The position numbers and the translations under genes are program-made. From Paenibacillus tundrae (GTDB taxonomy: Bacteria > Bacillota > Bacilli > Paenibacillales > Paenibacillaceae): DNA of 64,000 nt. The notes beneath the pieces are model-generated. The model was not told the DNA's origin. It searched no databases and saw only the letters and a program-made list of their open reading frames with translations. Below, piece by piece: positions 8,271-16,827 of this stretch. The stretch is from the NCBI RefSeq assembly GCF_030812775.1, contig NZ_JAUSTI010000006.1, forward strand, positions 248,001-312,000, in the 5' to 3' direction. Within the stretch, counting starts at the first letter, position 1; each line of letters opens with the position of its first letter.

Positions 8271-9785
8271 ATGGTGAGAGCGGACAGGCAGGAGAACACA
8301 GGACTTTTTGGTTGGGTAGAGAAAGTGGGGAACAAGCTTCCCAATCCATTTTTATTGTTTATCTATCTCATTCTCGCATTGATGGTTGCTACACTGGTGT
8401 TGTCATTATTTAATGCAACGGCACATAATCCAATCGACGGTGAAAAGGTGCATGTGAAAAACCTGCTGAGTCGAGAGGGAATTCAATGGTTATTGCCAAA
8501 TGTGGTCAAGAACTTCGCTGATTTCAAACCACTAGCTTCCATTCTCGCACTGGTGCTCGGTATTGGTTTAGCTGAGAAAGTAGGACTCCTTGAAGCGGTT
8601 ATGCGTAAAATGGCTGTTCGGGTTCCGGCGCGTTATGCCAGTTATCTGGTCATCTTTATTGCCTTTTTCAGTCATGTGTCTTCGGACGCTGCGCTAGTGA
8701 TTATGCCTCCACTCGGAGCATTAATATTCCTTGCGGTGGGTAGACATCCAGTTGCTGGTCTGATCGCTGCTATTGCGGGAGTGGGAGCAGGTTTTACTGC
8801 TAATATGCTGATTGTGACGACAGATGTTCTTTTGTCAGGAATCAGTACGGAAATCGCTGCTTCCGTTGATCCTAATGTTGGAGTAACGGTGTTGGATAAC
8901 TGGTACTTTATGTCCGCTTCTGTTGTTGTGTTGACGCTTGTTGCAGGGTTTATGACTGACAAATTCCTGGAACCCCGCCTCGGAAAATATGAGGGAGAAC
9001 GAGTCTACAAGCTGGAAGCTCCAACGCCAGAAGAGAATAAGGCATTGCGCGCAGCTGGTATTGCTGCACTACTTTTCATCGGAGTGATGGCGTTTCTTGT
9101 TATTCCTCCAAATGCTGTACTCCGCAATCCAGAAACAGGGAGTGTGATGGGTTCTCCTTTTCTGTCAGGGATTGTTCCTGTCATCTTACTGTTCTTCTTC
9201 ACCGTAGCACTGACTTACGGCATTAAATTGAAAGTGATTCAAAATCAGAACGATCTACCGAAGCTACTCATTGAACCGATCAAGACGATGGCGGGTTTTA
9301 TCGTAATGGTGTTTCCGCTATCTCAATTTGTAGCCATGTTCAACTGGAGCAATATGGGGAAATTTCTGGCACTGACGATCACCGATCTGTTGGAGAAAAC
9401 AGGAATTAACGGTATCCCTGTTGTCATTGGACTGGTCTTCCTATCGGCTCTTCTGACAATGTTTATCGCGAGCGGATCGGCAATTTGGTCGATTCTAGCC
9501 CCAGTGTTTATCCCTATGATGATGCTGCTTGGATTCCATCCAGCATTTACACAGGTTATTTTTCGAGTATCCGATTCAGTCGTTATTCCTTTGGCTCCGG
9601 TATCACCGTTTGTACCCCTGTTCGTTGGATTTCTTCAGGAATATCGCAAGGACGCGAAGCTTGGAACGTATTACTCATTGATTTTGCCATATTCAATCGT
9701 GTTTTTCTCAGTCTGGGTCATTATGGTTGTTCTGTGGTATGTCTTCAATCTGCCACTTGGGCCAGGGGTTAACGCGAGACTGTAA
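8271..9785 (+). CDS. AbgT family transporter (p-aminobenzoyl-glutamate-type)
   Basis: 504 aa integral membrane protein with about 11-12 hydrophobic segments. ATG 8271 lies 8 bases after AGGGGG. The order and content match AbgT proteins: N-terminal NTGLFGWVEKVGNKLPNPF, the helical-hairpin region FFSHVSSDAALVIMPPLGA, and the C-terminal block FIASGSAIWSILAPVFIPMM followed by FRVSDSVVIPLAPVSPFVPL. E. coli AbgT imports p-aminobenzoyl-glutamate, and some relatives export sulfonamides. The downstream M20 amidohydrolase (120 bases away, same strand) supports import of an N-acyl-amino-acid substrate. Substrate is inferred from family and context. Confidence 0.9.
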   Translation: MVRADRQENTGLFGWVEKVGNKLPNPFLLFIYLILALMVATLVLSLFNATAHNPIDGEKVHVKNLLSREGIQWLLPNVVKNFADFKPLASILALVLGIGLAEKVGLLEAVMRKMAVRVPARYASYLVIFIAFFSHVSSDAALVIMPPLGALIFLAVGRHPVAGLIAAIAGVGAGFTANMLIVTTDVLLSGISTEIAASVDPNVGVTVLDNWYFMSASVVVLTLVAGFMTDKFLEPRLGKYEGERVYKLEAPTPEENKALRAAGIAALLFIGVMAFLVIPPNAVLRNPETGSVMGSPFLSGIVPVILLFFFTVALTYGIKLKVIQNQNDLPKLLIEPIKTMAGFIVMVFPLSQFVAMFNWSNMGKFLALTITDLLEKTGINGIPVVIGLVFLSALLTMFIASGSAIWSILAPVFIPMMMLLGFHPAFTQVIFRVSDSVVIPLAPVSPFVPLFVGFLQEYRKDAKLGTYYSLILPYSIVFFSVWVIMVVLWYVFNLPLGPGVNARL

Positions 9786-9906
9786 ACATTCACATTTTAA
9801 ATAACAGCAATAGGATGTAGAACGGAAGTTTAACATGGTTGAGTAGAACATTGGGAATAAGAGGTTACAGCCATATCTAGTTTTAATGTGAGAGGAGAAC
9901 CGAAAT

Positions 9907-11163
9907 ATGATAGATATTATTGCGTTACGAAGAGATTTGCATACACATCCTGAGCTAGGATTTACTGAATTTCGGACAGCGACTAAAGTGGTGCAAATGC
10001 TGAGCGAGATGGGATATCAGGTCATCTATGGAAGAGATGCAATTGACGATGATTCACGGCGTGGTTTACCCAAACTGGAAGTGTTGGAGGATGCCTATCA
10101 GCGTGCGCTCCGTGAAGGAGCAGATCCAGACATTGTGCAGCAGATGCGAGGCGGATTTACAGCTGTTGTTGCAGAACTTCAAGGTGACGAGGATGGGCCT
10201 ACAACTGCTTTTCGTTTTGATATGGATGCATTACCGATTCGGGAGAGTGAACTGGATCGCCACCTACCACAAAAGGGTCAGTTCCGTTCAGCTCATGAAG
10301 GGATTATGCACGCTTGTGCTCATGATGGACACACATCGATTGGACTTGCACTTGCAGAACGTCTTAGTGATCGAAAGTTCGCTGGCAAATTAAGATTGTT
10401 ATTTCAACCTGCTGAAGAAGGCGTGCGCGGAGCATATGCTATGGTGAAAAAAGGAATGCTCGAAGGGGTGGATCGTCTATTCTGTATGCATCTCGGTACA
10501 GATGTACCCTCGGGTCACATAAAGGGGTCATCTGCCGGATTCTTGGCAACAACGAAGCTAGAAGCTCGTTTCACTGGAGTATCCTCTCATGCCGGAGCAT
10601 CCCCAGAGGAGGGGCGTAATGCACTGCTCGGAGCATCCACTGCTCTGCTTAATATTCATGCGCTCCCCCGCTTCAGTTCTGCGGATACTAGAGTTAATGT
10701 TGGCATACTAGAAGGGGGAACGGGTGCGAATATTATTGCTGAACAGGCTCGAATGGTCATTGAGACCCGTTCAACCAGCGAAGAGACAAACCTTGAACTG
10801 GAACGCCGAGTACGGCAGATCATTGAGCATAGTGCAGCGATGCATGAACTGAGTGCCAGTGTAGAGACGATCGGTGGAGCTATTCCTATTCGCTGTGATC
10901 TTGAACTAGCTGAGCTAGCGGTGCGGGAAGCGAAAGGGATACCTGGTTTTACCCATGCAGAGACGGTTGCGAATGGTAGTGCACTTGGCAGCGAGGATGC
11001 AAGCTATATGATTCGACGTGTGCAGGAACAAGGGGGAAAAGCTACGTACATGATCGTAGGTAGTGATCTGCCAGCTTCTCATCATCACCCCGAATTTGAC
11101 ATCGATGAAGCGGTTCTCTCGCCAGCGGTTTCATTGCTGGAGAGACTAGCGCGAACACTCTGA
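9907..11163 (+). CDS. M20D family amidohydrolase (AbgA-like)
   Basis: 418 aa cytoplasmic metallohydrolase, ATG after GAGAGGAGA. Visible family residues: H13 in RRDLHTHPELGF, the DMDALPIRE strand, metal ligands C137, H139 and H142 in HACAHDGH, catalytic E170-E171 in PAEEG, H195 in MHLGTD, and a late HHHPEFDIDE motif. The lid/dimerisation domain begins near residue 205 (ARFTGVSSHAG). The insertion between residues 40 and 90 is as in AbgA-type subunits. It should split an N-acyl or aminobenzoyl amino acid imported by the AbgT protein. Unlike E. coli there is a single hydrolase gene, so it may act as a homodimer. Confidence 0.85.
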   Translation: MIDIIALRRDLHTHPELGFTEFRTATKVVQMLSEMGYQVIYGRDAIDDDSRRGLPKLEVLEDAYQRALREGADPDIVQQMRGGFTAVVAELQGDEDGPTTAFRFDMDALPIRESELDRHLPQKGQFRSAHEGIMHACAHDGHTSIGLALAERLSDRKFAGKLRLLFQPAEEGVRGAYAMVKKGMLEGVDRLFCMHLGTDVPSGHIKGSSAGFLATTKLEARFTGVSSHAGASPEEGRNALLGASTALLNIHALPRFSSADTRVNVGILEGGTGANIIAEQARMVIETRSTSEETNLELERRVRQIIEHSAAMHELSASVETIGGAIPIRCDLELAELAVREAKGIPGFTHAETVANGSALGSEDASYMIRRVQEQGGKATYMIVGSDLPASHHHPEFDIDEAVLSPAVSLLERLARTL

Positions 11164-11218
11164 TTAATCTTAATATTGAACATATAGATAGACATGTCTT
11201 AATTGAAGCATTATTCAT

Positions 11219-11264
11219 ATAAACGATGAACCATTCATCTACTCATGGGTGGTTCTTCGTTTAT
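11219..11264 (+). terminator. Hairpin downstream of the amidohydrolase gene
   Basis: Fifteen-base arms (11219-11233 and 11250-11264) pair with one mismatch. There is no T-run after it, so it is a weak terminator or an mRNA 3' stabiliser. Confidence 0.45.
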
Positions 11265-11340
11265 ATAATGGGATAGATGACTTGTTATTTTCCAACTAGC
11301 TATACTGGTTTGATAAATAAAATAAATTGTAAAAAAGATA

Positions 11341-11356
11341 TTGCGAACGCTTACAT
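11341..11356 (+). promoter_or_regulatory. cre site (CcpA operator), full consensus match
   Basis: The 16 bases fit the consensus WTGNNARCGNWWWCAW at every defined position (core GCGAACGCTTACA). It lies upstream of the SLH-carboxylesterase leader, implying glucose repression through CcpA-HPr(Ser-P). Confidence 0.6.
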
Positions 11357-11382
11357 TATGTGCTAACATCACCATAACAACA

Positions 11383-11411
11383 GGATTGTAACCAACTCCG
11401 GGCAATACCTG
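11383..11411 (+). promoter_or_regulatory. Degenerate RAT-like element
   Basis: GGATTGTAACC ... GGGCAATACCTG resembles the LicT ribonucleic antiterminator with several substitutions. A CCTGTTAT arm followed by GATTTT sits just after it. It precedes the complete RAT at 11468 and may be a decayed duplicate or a weak second site. The short distance (4 bases) from a possible -10 at 11373-11378 argues against full function. Confidence 0.3.
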
Positions 11412-11419
11412 TTATGATT

Positions 11420-11447
11420 TTGAGTACGCTTACTATTTATGTATCAT
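11420..11447 (+). promoter_or_regulatory. Candidate promoter of the SLH-carboxylesterase gene, overlapping a cre-like site
   Basis: TTGAGT (11420-11425), 16-base spacer, TATCAT (11442-11447). A second cre-like sequence, TGAGTACGCTTACT (11421-11434), overlaps the -35 with two mismatches to the cre core. The RAT begins 20 bases after the -10. Confidence 0.4.
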
Positions 11448-11467
11448 TGAATGACCTCAAATTCTCA

Positions 11468-11496
11468 GGGTTGTTACTGAAGACAGGCAAAACCTG
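11468..11496 (+). promoter_or_regulatory. RAT, LicT/BglG-type ribonucleic antiterminator
   Basis: GGGTTGTTACTG followed by ACAGGCAAAACC matches the LicT RAT consensus (GGATTGTTACTG...GCAGGCAAAACC) with few changes. It overlaps the terminator that begins at 11491, so bound antiterminator would prevent terminator folding. Confidence 0.8.
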
Positions 11497-11557
11497 AATT
11501 GAGGGCAGAAGACACGCTGTAGCGACGTCTATTTGCCTTCGATTCAGGTTTTTTTTA
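11491..11557 (+). terminator. Leader terminator controlled by RAT
   Basis: Outer arms AACCTGAAT (11491-11499) and ATTCAGGTT (11542-11550) with inner GGCA/TGCC and AGAC/GTCT pairs, followed by eight T. The left arm overlaps the RAT, the classical mutually exclusive arrangement. Confidence 0.8.
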
Positions 11558-11748
11558 TACAGATAAACGCCTGATGGGTATTGTCTTCGCTTGAAACGCC
11601 GTAGCAGAATCATAGCCGGAAAGGGGGACATTTTCGGTTCACAGACAGAGATTTTGAATGATCTAGGTTTGCAATACTATGGTTATCCGTAATGATGTGC
11701 CATCGTATATTCCATCACATACTATCTGACAGCGAGGAGATTTACGAC

Positions 11749-13986
11749 ATGAAAAAAATCAAACGATCCATCGCGGTAGCAACCGTTCTTGGCTTATGTT
11801 TATCAGCAATGCCTGCCTATGCAGCCGGAGCTACAGCGCCAGCTTCCAATGCAGCGATCGACAAGCTGATCTCATCCCAATTAATTAAAGGCAATGGTCA
11901 AGGGGTTAGTGCAGCGTATCTGAACAAAAAAGCAACACGTATTCAGGCAGCTGTTCTGTACTTGCGTTTGACTGGATTGGAAAAAGAGGCACTGGCCTAT
12001 ACCGGCACAGATACGTATGAAGATGCGGCTTCAGCTGGGAAATTCCTGCAGCCTGTTGTTGGGTATCTAAAGCAGCACCCTTATCTGGGGATCGCTGACG
12101 GAGCGAACGCGTTTAAACCCAATGCGACACTTACGTCTGAAGATTATGCAACACTGTTATTAAAGGCGCTCGGTTATGAAGCTGGCACAGATTATAAGCA
12201 AGGTGAGGCAGTATCCTTTGCGGCATCGAAAGGAATCAAAGCACTCCAAGGTGGCAAGAGTCCACTCTCGAATCGCCAAATGGCTGAGGCAACAGCGCAG
12301 GCCTTGCAAGTGCAACTTAAAGATGGGAGCGGCACACTTGAACAGCGCTGGCTGAAGCACCAGCAGGATCAAGGATTTACGCCACAAACACTTCAGCAGA
12401 CGAAATATGGCTCGATTGATGGTAAGAGTTATGAGCAGTACGGCACACTTGGCTGGCTGGGTGTACCTTATGCAGCACCACCTGTAGGAGAACTGCGCTG
12501 GAAAGCGCCAGTGGAACCAAAAGCATGGACAGGGACACGTGAAGCGAAGGAATTTGCTGCCAACAGCTTGCAACTGTCTGGGCAAAATACGGTAGGCAGT
12601 GAAGATTCACTTTATTTGAATATTTGGAGACCCGATACAACGAGTTCCAAACTTCCGGTAATGGTATTTCTGCACGGCGGCGGGAACATGACTGGATCAG
12701 GCAAGGACTTCCAAGGTGAACAACTTGCACGCAATACAAACAGCATTATTATCTCGGTGAACTATCGTTTAGGTGCGCTTGGTTTCTTCAAAAATGAAGC
12801 ACTGGAGACAGGTAATGCACTGGATGATTCCGGTAACTACGGATTGCTCGATGCGCTTCGTGCATTGGAGTGGGTACAAGATAATATCGAAGGCTTCGGT
12901 GGTGACACGGGTAACGTAACGCTGGCAGGTCAGTCTGCAGGAGCGCGGGACGTGCTGGCTACGCTCATCTCACCACTTGGAAAAGGACTATTCCAGAAAG
13001 CCGTTGCATTCAGTGGTGGATTAACGACTTCAGCACCAGAAGCAGGTGAGCAAAAGTCGGAAAGTGCTCTGGAGAAATTGCTAGTAGAGGAAGGCAAAGC
13101 TAAAACGGCTGAGGAAGCAAAAGCGTGGATTGCGAAGCAGTCTAAGGAACAGTTAGCTACGTATCTACGTGAACTGCCTGCGGACAAGCTGGTTAAGGTG
13201 TTTGGTGGCACAGCAATTCGGATGGAGCCATTCCCACACCTGTTCCGTGATGGCACGGTCATCCCAAAAGAGGGCTTCTCTGCTCTGGAGCAAGGGAACT
13301 ACACTAAAGTTCCAGTATTACTGGGTAGCTTGGATACCGAATTCGCGGCATTTGCCTTCGGTGATCCGAACTTCTCCCCATCCATTAACGATGGAACATT
13401 GTTCACAGATGCAACCAAAGCGGAACAATATGCTGCCGCTATTCAATATGGTAGTGAAGCGTATGCCGGATTTAACGCTGAACGGGTAGCCGAGCGACTC
13501 ACAAATGTTGCAGGACAGCCTTCCGTTTATGCATATCGGTTTGCATGGGGTACACAGCCTGGTGTAATCTCGGAACGTTTGCGGACTCTGCTTGGTGCCC
13601 CTCACGGCGCAGATATGGACTTTTACACAGGGCATGCAGCGGGTATAGCTGCGTACTTCCCGGAAGGGTACTTCAGTGAAGCGAACCAACCCGGTCGTGA
13701 CCAGCTGTCCACAGCTATGGCGGCCTATCTGAAACAGTTCTTGTACACAGGTGATCCTGGGGATGGCGGATCTGCGAATCTCGCAGAATGGACGCCTTGG
13801 ACGAAGGCTGCAGCGGCACCAATTATGCGTCTAGATGCAAGCAATACAAAGGCCGAGATTGGCATGTCTTCACAGTACTATCAAGGCAAAGAAGCAGTCA
13901 TGGCCAAAATGAAAAAAGAATTGCCTGAAGAGACGTACAAGCTTCTGACGGAAAAAGTATTCGCAGGCCGTTTCTTCTGGGAATAA
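11749..13986 (+). CDS. Secreted carboxylesterase type B with N-terminal S-layer-homology region
   Basis: 745 aa. Start placed at ATG 11749 (MKKIKRSIAVATVLG) after GAGGAG; it opens a signal peptide cut near AYA-AG. Residues about 30-195 form degenerate S-layer homology modules (IDKLISSQLIKG, ATRIQAAVLYLRL, LTSEDYATLLLKALGY), so it is probably wall-anchored. The remainder is a type B carboxylesterase: oxyanion HGGG (H309-G312), nucleophile Ser396 in GQSAG, acid Glu531, His619 in GAPHGAD, plus SEDSLYLNIW. It should hydrolyse esters at the cell surface, possibly acyl groups on plant polysaccharides. The leader carries cre and a RAT/terminator, tying it to beta-glucoside signalling. Confidence 0.88.
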   Translation: MKKIKRSIAVATVLGLCLSAMPAYAAGATAPASNAAIDKLISSQLIKGNGQGVSAAYLNKKATRIQAAVLYLRLTGLEKEALAYTGTDTYEDAASAGKFLQPVVGYLKQHPYLGIADGANAFKPNATLTSEDYATLLLKALGYEAGTDYKQGEAVSFAASKGIKALQGGKSPLSNRQMAEATAQALQVQLKDGSGTLEQRWLKHQQDQGFTPQTLQQTKYGSIDGKSYEQYGTLGWLGVPYAAPPVGELRWKAPVEPKAWTGTREAKEFAANSLQLSGQNTVGSEDSLYLNIWRPDTTSSKLPVMVFLHGGGNMTGSGKDFQGEQLARNTNSIIISVNYRLGALGFFKNEALETGNALDDSGNYGLLDALRALEWVQDNIEGFGGDTGNVTLAGQSAGARDVLATLISPLGKGLFQKAVAFSGGLTTSAPEAGEQKSESALEKLLVEEGKAKTAEEAKAWIAKQSKEQLATYLRELPADKLVKVFGGTAIRMEPFPHLFRDGTVIPKEGFSALEQGNYTKVPVLLGSLDTEFAAFAFGDPNFSPSINDGTLFTDATKAEQYAAAIQYGSEAYAGFNAERVAERLTNVAGQPSVYAYRFAWGTQPGVISERLRTLLGAPHGADMDFYTGHAAGIAAYFPEGYFSEANQPGRDQLSTAMAAYLKQFLYTGDPGDGGSANLAEWTPWTKAAAAPIMRLDASNTKAEIGMSSQYYQGKEAVMAKMKKELPEETYKLLTEKVFAGRFFWE

Positions 13987-14026
13987 ATCAGGTATCATAG
14001 ATCTATTTGTACAAAAATGAACAGGT

Positions 14027-14062
14027 AAAAGGTCGGGAGAATAAATCTCCTGACCTTTTTTC
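14027..14062. terminator. Bidirectional terminator, esterase/HNH gene
   Basis: AAAAGGTCGGGAGA (14027-14040) pairs with TCTCCTGACCTTTT with five loop bases; T-run to 14062 on plus, and T-rich on minus as well. It sits between convergent genes and overlaps the HNH stop codon. Confidence 0.8.
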
Positions 14063-14942
14063 ATCTACTATACATCATGTTTAATTCCTCAATCTTAATC
14101 TCTATACCACATTTAATTAGTCTAGAATGACGCTGATTCAACAGGGTTTCCAAAATCTCAATATATTCTTCTTCAATACCATGGTGTAATAAACGATGGC
14201 AATTAGGGCATAAAGACACCACATTTGCATGTGTATCTAAACTTGCTAGCGGAAATCTATCTTGAAATTTCATTGGAACTAAGTGATGAGCTTCAACATA
14301 GGGTTGTCTATGTTTCTTTGATATAAAAGTATAATGTAAATGATTTACTTCGCACTTAAAGGTTGCCTCCATTAATGCCTCAACTGCGATCCTAGCATTA
14401 CGAGAGAAGTTTTCCCTTCCATTAAACACCGTTTTTTGTGCTGGTGGTGTCTTTATTTCATCAGAAACGAATGTACGTTTATTACTGTGAAGTAATTTAA
14501 CTGTTTCTTTCTCCACTTGATCTATATAGTCGACGTCTATTTCTTCTTCTCTCCGCTCAAAATCACTTTTTAAATGTTGTATAATTTTCACTAACATATC
14601 TTTATGTGGGTAATCTAAATTTAAATGCTTCTCTAAGATTTCTATACCTTGATATAATGAAAAATTCTTAAGTATACCCTTAAATTGTGCTTTATTATAT
14701 TCATTTACTCCTTTGATACCAAAGTAGTACAAAATATTTGCTGACACCCTGCCTTGAGTCGATCCGTCTAATTTATTTAGAATTTCTATATCTAGACTTC
14801 TGTGGTCTTTATCAAGAAATAAATGATGAAAAATAATATCTTCAACTATCTTGTTGCCGAATTGTTTTATTTCTCGATCTCGGCCAGAACTTGCTTTCAG
14901 TAGAGGTAATTCAAAATCATTACTATTTGTACTGTTAAACAT
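14061..14942 (-). CDS. HNH endonuclease domain protein
   Basis: 293 aa, ATG 14942 with AAGGAGA about 10 bases upstream. The C-terminal third carries an HNH nuclease motif: EAHHLVPM (H219-H220), DTHANVVSLC (N240), and CPNCHRLLHHG (C245, C248, H249, H253-H254). The N-terminal 180 residues are helical with no recognised domain. Such proteins are often solitary restriction-like (type IV) or mobile nucleases. The gene is clearly more AT-rich than its neighbours and lies between typical chromosomal genes, suggesting horizontal acquisition. No methylase is adjacent. DNA target unknown. Confidence 0.75.
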   Translation of the reverse strand: MFNSTNSNDFELPLLKASSGRDREIKQFGNKIVEDIIFHHLFLDKDHRSLDIEILNKLDGSTQGRVSANILYYFGIKGVNEYNKAQFKGILKNFSLYQGIEILEKHLNLDYPHKDMLVKIIQHLKSDFERREEEIDVDYIDQVEKETVKLLHSNKRTFVSDEIKTPPAQKTVFNGRENFSRNARIAVEALMEATFKCEVNHLHYTFISKKHRQPYVEAHHLVPMKFQDRFPLASLDTHANVVSLCPNCHRLLHHGIEEEYIEILETLLNQRHSRLIKCGIEIKIEELNMMYSR

Positions 14943-15090
14943 ATTGTTTATGTCTCCTTATAATTCGAACCGCCATCTTTTCTATATACGTATGCTAATA
15001 AAATTCTCACCAATATCTTCTCTCTTCGATTGAGTGTGAAACGTAGTGTATTCAAAAACTTAATGCGATTTATTTTTATAAAGTATAAGG

Positions 15091-15657
15091 CTACAGCTTC
15101 TCGGTCGCAGCAAGCATCAACGTATAGATCTGGCGAGTCGTGTTGACGTTACGAACGGTCATTTGTTTGTAGACAGACGATCCTGCTAGCTTATTCATTC
15201 CACTTTTGGTGGCATCTTCGCGACTTACGCTGTACAGTAAGGCACCTGAGACATAGATTAACGTGCCAATGCCTGGTTTCAGGGGCAGCTTGTCCAGAAT
15301 AGACACGTCATTGATCTCATCCCAGAGGAACATGACATCACTTTTCGCTTGATCATCGTTAGTCCATTCCTCCGGCAGTGCGGTAATAACGGTCTGCATT
15401 TCATAGATATTTCGCACCACCACTCGGATCTGCAAGCCAAAGTCCGCAGCAATAGCTTCCTGAAGAATATCTGCTAACTCTGTATTGGCATTCTCAAGTT
15501 CTGGCTTATAAGCAAAAATAATGTTGCCTGAGTTGATATAGGTCACAACCTGTTGCATACCAGCCTGCTCAAATGTTTTCTTAAGCTGCTTCATGTTAAT
15601 TTTATTATTTCCACCAACATTAATACCTCGCAGCAACGCAACATAGATCATATCCAT
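15091..15657 (-). CDS. DUF1697 family protein
   Basis: 188 aa with the DUF1697 opening YVALLRGINVGGNNKINMKQ and the following VVTYINSGNIIF, full family length. The function of this family is not known; it is a widespread cytoplasmic protein in Gram-positives and Gram-negatives. An alternative start two codons in (15651) fits the GGAG spacing slightly better. It precedes no gene on its strand closely; the SUKH protein gene lies upstream on the same strand 25 bases away, so the two are probably one transcript. Confidence 0.8.
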   Translation of the reverse strand: MDMIYVALLRGINVGGNNKINMKQLKKTFEQAGMQQVVTYINSGNIIFAYKPELENANTELADILQEAIAADFGLQIRVVVRNIYEMQTVITALPEEWTNDDQAKSDVMFLWDEINDVSILDKLPLKPGIGTLIYVSGALLYSVSREDATKSGMNKLAGSSVYKQMTVRNVNTTRQIYTLMLAATEKL

Positions 15658-15682
15658 ATCTCCATTTCCTATAGTGAGTGAA

Positions 15683-16339
15683 CTATTCTTCTAAAGATAG
15701 ATAGGCGAGTAGATGAGTTACATATTCCTCTTTTCCAAGCGATTCCTGCAATAGAGGTATGACATGTTCCAGATATTCGGGTTTGGTCTCATACGTGTCC
15801 TCATCCTTCACTTCTCCTCCATAAGCTCGCGCAGCTTCAATGAGAATGGCAAGTGCATGGAAAAAGTCCGCCAATGACCTCGCGATTGGCTGAGGCTCTC
15901 CACCTGCAAAGGCCGCATACACAGGCGAATGTGATGCTTGTGTATCCACAATGAGAGGATCATCATTCAAATTCGCTATGACCACATGCTGTGGCTCCCA
16001 GTCTGGCGATTCCTGATAAGGCTCTTCCATACCAATCCACCGGTAGCCCAACTGTTGACGATAGAGATGCTCAGGTGCAACAAAAAATAGCAGGGCAGCG
16101 TCACCGATCTCTACAGCTGCACTTTTCATTTTAAGCGTACCCTCAGCCTTAGCATCCACCATCTCATAGTTGGAGTAAAAGTACATCAATTCGGGTGAGA
16201 GCGGAATTCGCTCATCGATAAAAGGTACTTGCTGGCTTGGGAAGGGGCGTATATCATGGTCTTTGAATAGTCCGTAGGCTTCATTGTATACATTCTGTTG
16301 TTCGATAAAACGGTTTAATGCTGTATTTAGTTCCTTCAT
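15683..16339 (-). CDS. SMI1/KNR4 (SUKH) superfamily protein
   Basis: 218 aa. Start placed at MKELNTAL (16339) behind GAGGAGG; a longer frame to 16378 has no better signal. Features of the SUKH fold: IPLSPELMYFYSNYE (about 53-67), a central WIGMEEPYQES, HVVIANLNDDPLIVDT and a terminal FFHALAILIEAARAYG. SUKH proteins include immunity proteins against nuclease or other polymorphic toxins, and many act as orphan immunity genes. No toxin gene is adjacent here. It lies 25 bases upstream of the DUF1697 gene. Confidence 0.65.
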   Translation of the reverse strand: MKELNTALNRFIEQQNVYNEAYGLFKDHDIRPFPSQQVPFIDERIPLSPELMYFYSNYEMVDAKAEGTLKMKSAAVEIGDAALLFFVAPEHLYRQQLGYRWIGMEEPYQESPDWEPQHVVIANLNDDPLIVDTQASHSPVYAAFAGGEPQPIARSLADFFHALAILIEAARAYGGEVKDEDTYETKPEYLEHVIPLLQESLGKEEYVTHLLAYLSLEE

Positions 16340-16605
16340 CGTATTCGAATCCTCCTCATCAGACGATGGACGGCACATGCATTTGCACTTGTACTCGTCA
16401 TGTTTCCTTCATGCATTGTTGTTCTGTAACTAAGATTTAGTTTACATGAAAATAGTGGAAGGTGGCATTTATTTTCGAATCTGTATTTCATCTATATTAT
16501 AAAAGAACTGGAGCAAGTAGGGTTCGAGGTAGAATGGCTTAGACCAACGGTAGGATAGCATAAAAAAGACAAGGACGAATCTAGGTCTATATGACCTTTT
16601 TCATG

Positions 16606-16621
16606 CTGAATGCGTTTACAA
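16606..16621 (+). promoter_or_regulatory. Candidate cre site overlapping the Sde182-like gene -35
   Basis: TGAATGCGTTTACA matches the cre core TGNNARCGNWWWCA with one mismatch (T for A at position 5). It covers the -35 hexamer, a position suited to CcpA repression. Confidence 0.5.
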
Positions 16622-16643
16622 TTAAGCGTAATCATGCTATAAT
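16615..16643 (+). promoter_or_regulatory. Sigma-A promoter of the Sde182-like lipoprotein gene
   Basis: TTTACA (16615-16620), exactly 17 bases, TATAAT (16638-16643). The RAT starts 15 bases after the -10, so it would be near the 5' end of the transcript. Confidence 0.7.
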
Positions 16644-16657
16644 TCCACTCAGTTAAA

Positions 16658-16687
16658 GGATTGTTACTGCATTCGCAGGCAAAACCT
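16658..16687 (+). promoter_or_regulatory. RAT, LicT/BglG-type ribonucleic antiterminator
   Basis: GGATTGTTACTG then GCAGGCAAAACC: both halves are identical to the LicT RAT consensus. It overlaps the left arm of the terminator at 16683. Confidence 0.85.
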
Positions 16688-16741
16688 AAATATCGATATG
16701 TGTAGGCTGTGCCCTACCCATATTGATGTTTGGGTTTTTTG
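16683..16741 (+). terminator. Leader terminator controlled by RAT
   Basis: Long imperfect stem with outer AACCTAAATAT and ATATTGATGTTTGGGTT arms and inner GTAGG/CCTAC, followed by six T (to about 16740). Confidence 0.8.
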
Positions 16742-16827
16742 TGCTTTATATGGCTCATATTAAGCACAGAGATCGAACAGGGTAATCCGAATACACATCA
16801 CCACGAGTACGAGAAGGGAGCGTAAGC

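Noticed and set aside
8180..8413. 77-codon frame overlapping the AbgT start
   Set aside because: Out of frame with the transporter, whose ATG and ribosome binding site at 8271 are clear.
11437..11631. Minus-strand frame across the RAT leader
   Set aside because: Covers a RAT/terminator; no ribosome binding site or protein-like pattern.
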